Assembly: GCA_030267065.1 (NCBI GenBank)
Contig: JAJDJF010000010.1
Span: 1-41,913 of the forward strand
From: Desulfovibrio sp. OttesenSCG-928-C06
Lineage (GTDB): Bacteria > Desulfobacterota > Desulfovibrionia > Desulfovibrionales > Desulfovibrionaceae
Length of the DNA: 41,913 nucleotides
Direction of reading: 5' to 3'
Shown here in pieces: positions 39,531 to 41,913 of this stretch. The translations under genes and the position numbers were made by a program. Within the stretch, counting starts at the first letter, position 1; each line of letters starts with the position of its first letter. Below the pieces are notes generated by a model. That model was not told where the DNA came from. It searched no databases and saw nothing but the letters and a program-made list of their open reading frames with translations.

Positions 39531-39894
39531 GAGTCCTCCGGATGCTTAACTATAGCGCGGACTCATTTTTTTATCCATACACAGGCAATGAGAAAGAAAT
39601 GAAAGATCTTTGCAAACCGGCATCTTCCTCTTTTGCCCGCGCCACATGCTCGCCGGATGATTCACTATCGCTTTGTCCTCGCGCTTGCCAACACCGCAGC
39701 GCCAACGCTCGCCCGGAGGGTTCATGCTCTGCGTCAACACCGCAGGCAACCAGACATCCAAACCAGCGAAAATATAAGCACCCAGCCGCTTGATAGCCCT
39801 CAAGCCCCTTGCAAAGATCGTTGTTTGAACTTATCCTTGAAGCTTATAGGAACCTGTTTATTTACGCACTTAATCCTGCTCAAGGAGTTACTTT
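39531..39894. other. Intergenic region with a long-spaced inverted repeat
   Basis: About 365 bp. GATCTTTGCAA at 39605-39615 and its exact complement TTGCAAAGATC at 39809-39819 enclose 193 bp. A minus-strand ORF of 85 codons spans much of it but has no recognisable domain or ribosome site, so I do not call it. The promoter of the downstream membrane protein gene must lie near 39820-39880. Confidence 0.4.
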
Positions 39895-40605
39895 ATGGCT
39901 GACAACATGATTCGCAACACCGGAACCGTGGCGCACGCGCAAAGCGTGGTCAACGTGTTCATGCGCGGCGTATATCTATGGATGGGAATCGGGCTCGGCA
40001 TTACCGCCGTTGCCGCCTGGTATGTGTTGAACAACGATGCCTTCATGAACTTTCTGTATAACAACAGCACTGTATTGTTCGGGCTGATTATTGTTGAACT
40101 CGGATTCGTGTTCGCCATCAGCATGTTCCTGAACAAACTTTCCGGCACTACCGTGACCCTGCTGTTTGTGGCGTACAGCCTGCTTTCAGGCATCACTCTG
40201 GCCCCGATACTCGCCCTTTACACCAGCGCATCGCTGGCCCGCGTATTTGTGGCCTGCGCCGCCATGTTCGGTGGCATGAGCGTGTACGGTCTGGTCACCA
40301 AGCGTGACCTGACCAGCTGGGGTAGTTTCCTGTTCATGGGCCTCATCGGTATTATCGTGGCCTCGCTCATCAACATGTTCCTCAAGTCCCCGGCTGTGCA
40401 TTACATCATTTCCTATGTGGGCGTGCTTGTATTCCTCGGCCTGACCGCCTACGACACGCAAAAGCTGCGCGTGATGGGCGAAAGCGCCCCGCACGACGAC
40501 CGTACCGCCATCAGACGCGCCACTGTTTACGGCGCGCTGACGCTGTATCTGGACTTCATCAACCTGTTCCTGATGCTGCTGCGCATCGCGGGTGACCGCC
40601 GCTAG
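39895..40605 (+). CDS. Bax inhibitor-1/YccA (TMBIM) family integral membrane protein
   Basis: A 236-residue polytopic inner-membrane protein with about seven membrane segments after a short cytoplasmic N-terminus, starting near GVYLWMGIGLGITAVAAWYV. The family signature is clear: FVACAAMFGGMSVYGLVTKRDLTS, then GLIGIIVASLINMFL, YVGVLVFLGLTAYDTQKLR with the conserved Asp of the proposed pH/calcium sensor, and YGALTLYLDFINLFLMLLRI at the end. Related proteins leak calcium or modulate the FtsH protease; the function here is not known. AAGGAG precedes the ATG by seven bases. It stands alone between two non-coding regions. Confidence 0.9.
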   Translation: MADNMIRNTGTVAHAQSVVNVFMRGVYLWMGIGLGITAVAAWYVLNNDAFMNFLYNNSTVLFGLIIVELGFVFAISMFLNKLSGTTVTLLFVAYSLLSGITLAPILALYTSASLARVFVACAAMFGGMSVYGLVTKRDLTSWGSFLFMGLIGIIVASLINMFLKSPAVHYIISYVGVLVFLGLTAYDTQKLRVMGESAPHDDRTAIRRATVYGALTLYLDFINLFLMLLRIAGDRR

Positions 40606-40630
40606 GTGTTGTTTCTAAATTGTCTTTTTG

Positions 40631-40727
40631 CCCTCTGACTGCGTCAGGCTCACCCTGTGCGAAGCACATGTATGTCTTGATACACTTCGCTCCGCCCAGA
40701 GTTCGCCTTCCTTGTCAGAGAACAAAA
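40631..40727 (-). repeat. Dispersed structured repeat, copy B
   Basis: On the minus strand, 40727-40657 matches copy A (28041-28111) at 62 of 71 positions without gaps. This copy is flanked by CTCTGAC (40633-40639) and GTCAGAG (40714-40720), and contains an inner GCGAAG/CTTCGC pair and the palindrome CTGACtgcGTCAG (40636-40648), so it could fold as one branched hairpin. It lies just after the Bax inhibitor family gene and has no ORF. The gap continues to 40922 and includes the terminator at 40867-40902. Confidence 0.75.
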
Positions 40728-40866
40728 ATACTAATTTATAAACAGCACCTGAGCGCATCCAGAGACCGGGACTAACGCAAGCATCAGCCTGCCGCATGCC
40801 GCCAAGTAGCGGCTACCGGCAAAAAAACACAAAGCGCTTGCGGCCTGACGGGTAACAGCATAATTT

Positions 40867-40902
40867 ACGGGCGGTGGGGATAACCCTGCCGCCCGTTTCC
40901 TT
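40867..40902 (+). terminator. Terminator/attenuator-like hairpin before lpxK
   Basis: ACGGGCGG (40867-40874) pairs with CCGCCCGT (40889-40896), with an inner GGGG/CCC stem, then TTTCCTT. Only 20 bp remain before the lpxK start, so it ends upstream transcription or lies in the lpxK leader. Confidence 0.65.
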
Positions 40903-40922
40903 AACCTGCAACCGGGGCTGTA

Positions 40923-41913
40923 ATGCCGTTCGACTACCGCAAAACCCAAAAAACGCTCTCACCGTTGCTCGTCCCCTTATCCAAAGGGTACGGAGCCTTG
41001 ATGCGCGCGCGGGCCTGGGCCTATTCCGCAGGCATTAAAAGCAGCCAGAAAACGCCAACCTTTTGCATATCAGTCGGCAACATTTCGTGGGGCGGTACCG
41101 GCAAAACCCCGCTAACCGGATGGATGCTGGACTGGGCAGCCCATGAGGGACTCAAGGCGGTTGTGCTCACACGCGGTTACGGCGGCAAGACCGAGCGCCG
41201 CCCCCTGCTGGTAACACCGGACACCAACCCGGAAGAAAGCGGCGACGAGCCGCTGATGCTTTGCCGCCAGCATCCCGAAGCCAGCATTCTGGCCGACCCA
41301 AACCGGCGGCGCGCGCAACTATGGGCTGAAGAACACCTGCGCCCGGATCTGTATATTCTGGATGACGGCATGCAGCACCTTGCCGTGCAGCGCGATCTGA
41401 ATCTGGTAACCCTGAGTCTGAAAGACTTTACGCAGGACTGGAATCGGGTAATCCCAGCCGGAACCTGGCGCGAAGGGTCCAGCGCCCTACGCCGGGCCGA
41501 TGCCTTTATGCTGCGTGCAACCCCCGGCGCAGTTGAAAACCTCCCGCTGGACAAGCTGGATATATTGCGCAGCCTCGGCGTGCCGCTGTTCAGCTTTGAT
41601 CTCGCCCCCACTGGCATCACGCCACTAAGAGCTGCCAAGATGCCGGAAGCAGGCAGGCCCGAAGAAATAGCAGAACCTGCCGCGCGGGAACAAAAATCCG
41701 GACTCTCGCAGCCCGAAAATCCTGAAGAACAGAACACCGGCCGGAATATTCTTTCCGGCAAACAGCCCTACGCACTATGCACGGCAGTTGGAACGCCGGA
41801 ATCAGTACTGAGCAGCGCAAAATCCCTGATTGGAAGCGAGCCCGAAACAACCTTTATTTTTGCGGATCATCATCCCTACTCTTATGACGATCTGGAAAAA
41901 ATACGCGCCGAAC
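40923..41913 (+). CDS. lpxK: Tetraacyldisaccharide 4'-kinase LpxK, cut by window end
   Basis: The first 330 codons of LpxK, which phosphorylates the 4' position of the lipid A precursor on the inner membrane. The P-loop reads CISVGNISWGGTGKTP near residue 55, followed by LTRGYGG, the conserved SGDEPLMLC, LADPNRRRAQ, and the Walker-B-like LYILDDGMQHLAVQRDL. The ATG at 40923-40925 has GGGGC close upstream. The frame is open to the window end; the last visible part, FIFADHHPYSYDDL, is the HHxY region seen late in the family. Around 41630-41765 an insertion of about 45 polar residues (Glu, Pro, Ala, Gln) separates the SFDLAPTG segment from PYALCTAVGTPE. Its presence shows a Gram-negative outer membrane with lipid A. 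Confidence 0.92.
   Translation, partial: MPFDYRKTQKTLSPLLVPLSKGYGALMRARAWAYSAGIKSSQKTPTFCISVGNISWGGTGKTPLTGWMLDWAAHEGLKAVVLTRGYGGKTERRPLLVTPDTNPEESGDEPLMLCRQHPEASILADPNRRRAQLWAEEHLRPDLYILDDGMQHLAVQRDLNLVTLSLKDFTQDWNRVIPAGTWREGSSALRRADAFMLRATPGAVENLPLDKLDILRSLGVPLFSFDLAPTGITPLRAAKMPEAGRPEEIAEPAAREQKSGLSQPENPEEQNTGRNILSGKQPYALCTAVGTPESVLSSAKSLIGSEPETTFIFADHHPYSYDDLEKIRAE

Noticed and set aside
39546-39803. An 85-codon minus-strand ORF between the GH57 and Bax inhibitor family genes
   Set aside because: No ribosome site, no recognisable domain, and the sequence overlaps an inverted-repeat region; more likely non-coding.

Overview
The window looks like a chromosomal segment of a Gram-negative, motile, strictly anaerobic deltaproteobacterium, most likely a Desulfovibrio-type sulfate reducer. 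The reasons are the NfnAB electron-bifurcating transhydrogenase pair, LpxK (lipid A), several chemotaxis receptors, a DUF3536-type GH57 enzyme, a giant Calx-beta/RTX adhesin and moderate GC. The genus is inferred from gene content and not proven.

Layout. 1-3100: the tail of a chemotaxis receptor, then a minus-strand fau-pgeF pair (5-formyl-THF cyclo-ligase and a YfiH/PgeF multicopper enzyme), a plus-strand metallophosphoesterase, and an initiator tRNA-fMet with a good promoter and two tandem terminators. 3225-3813 is AT-rich with no gene. 3814-10346: a dCache-HAMP-PAS chemotaxis receptor, a glycosyltransferase/methyltransferase fusion and a glycosyltransferase on the plus strand, and a convergent GT-B glycosyltransferase. 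10444-13981: a FIST-domain sensor followed by a hybrid histidine kinase with two receiver domains, resembling NosP/NahK pairs. 14348-27952: one 4534-residue ORF, a third of the window, encoding a type I-secreted-type adhesin. It has an N-terminal cap, an acidic linker, about 16 Calx-beta-like domains, a VCBS/cadherin-like module, RTX nonapeptides and a C-terminal array of degenerate repeats that include a recurring Trp motif.

27975-29177 is a genomic scar. It holds a strong hairpin, a dispersed repeat with a second copy near 40.7 kb, a 5'-truncated TRAP permease (dctM) and a 5'-truncated tyrosine integrase whose 3' end lies 23 bp from the 3' end of a tRNA-Gly(TCC). 29325-30144 has a GyrI-like gene and a tRNA Gly(GCC)-Cys-Gly(GCC) cluster. 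30312-33661 has dksA, an NFACT/RqcH-type ribosome quality-control gene and mtgA. 34283-36554 has nfnAB. 37056-39530 is the GH57 gene, 39895-40605 a Bax inhibitor-1 family membrane protein, and 40923 to the end a partial lpxK.

Two themes connect the genes. One is envelope and surface biology: adhesin, glycosyltransferases, MtgA, LpxK and the GH57 enzyme. The other is signalling: two receptors and the FIST/kinase pair. Several otherwise conserved enzymes (two glycosyltransferases, NFACT, GH57, LpxK) carry low-complexity polar insertions or tails. All coordinates and motif readings are by eye; no homology search was run.
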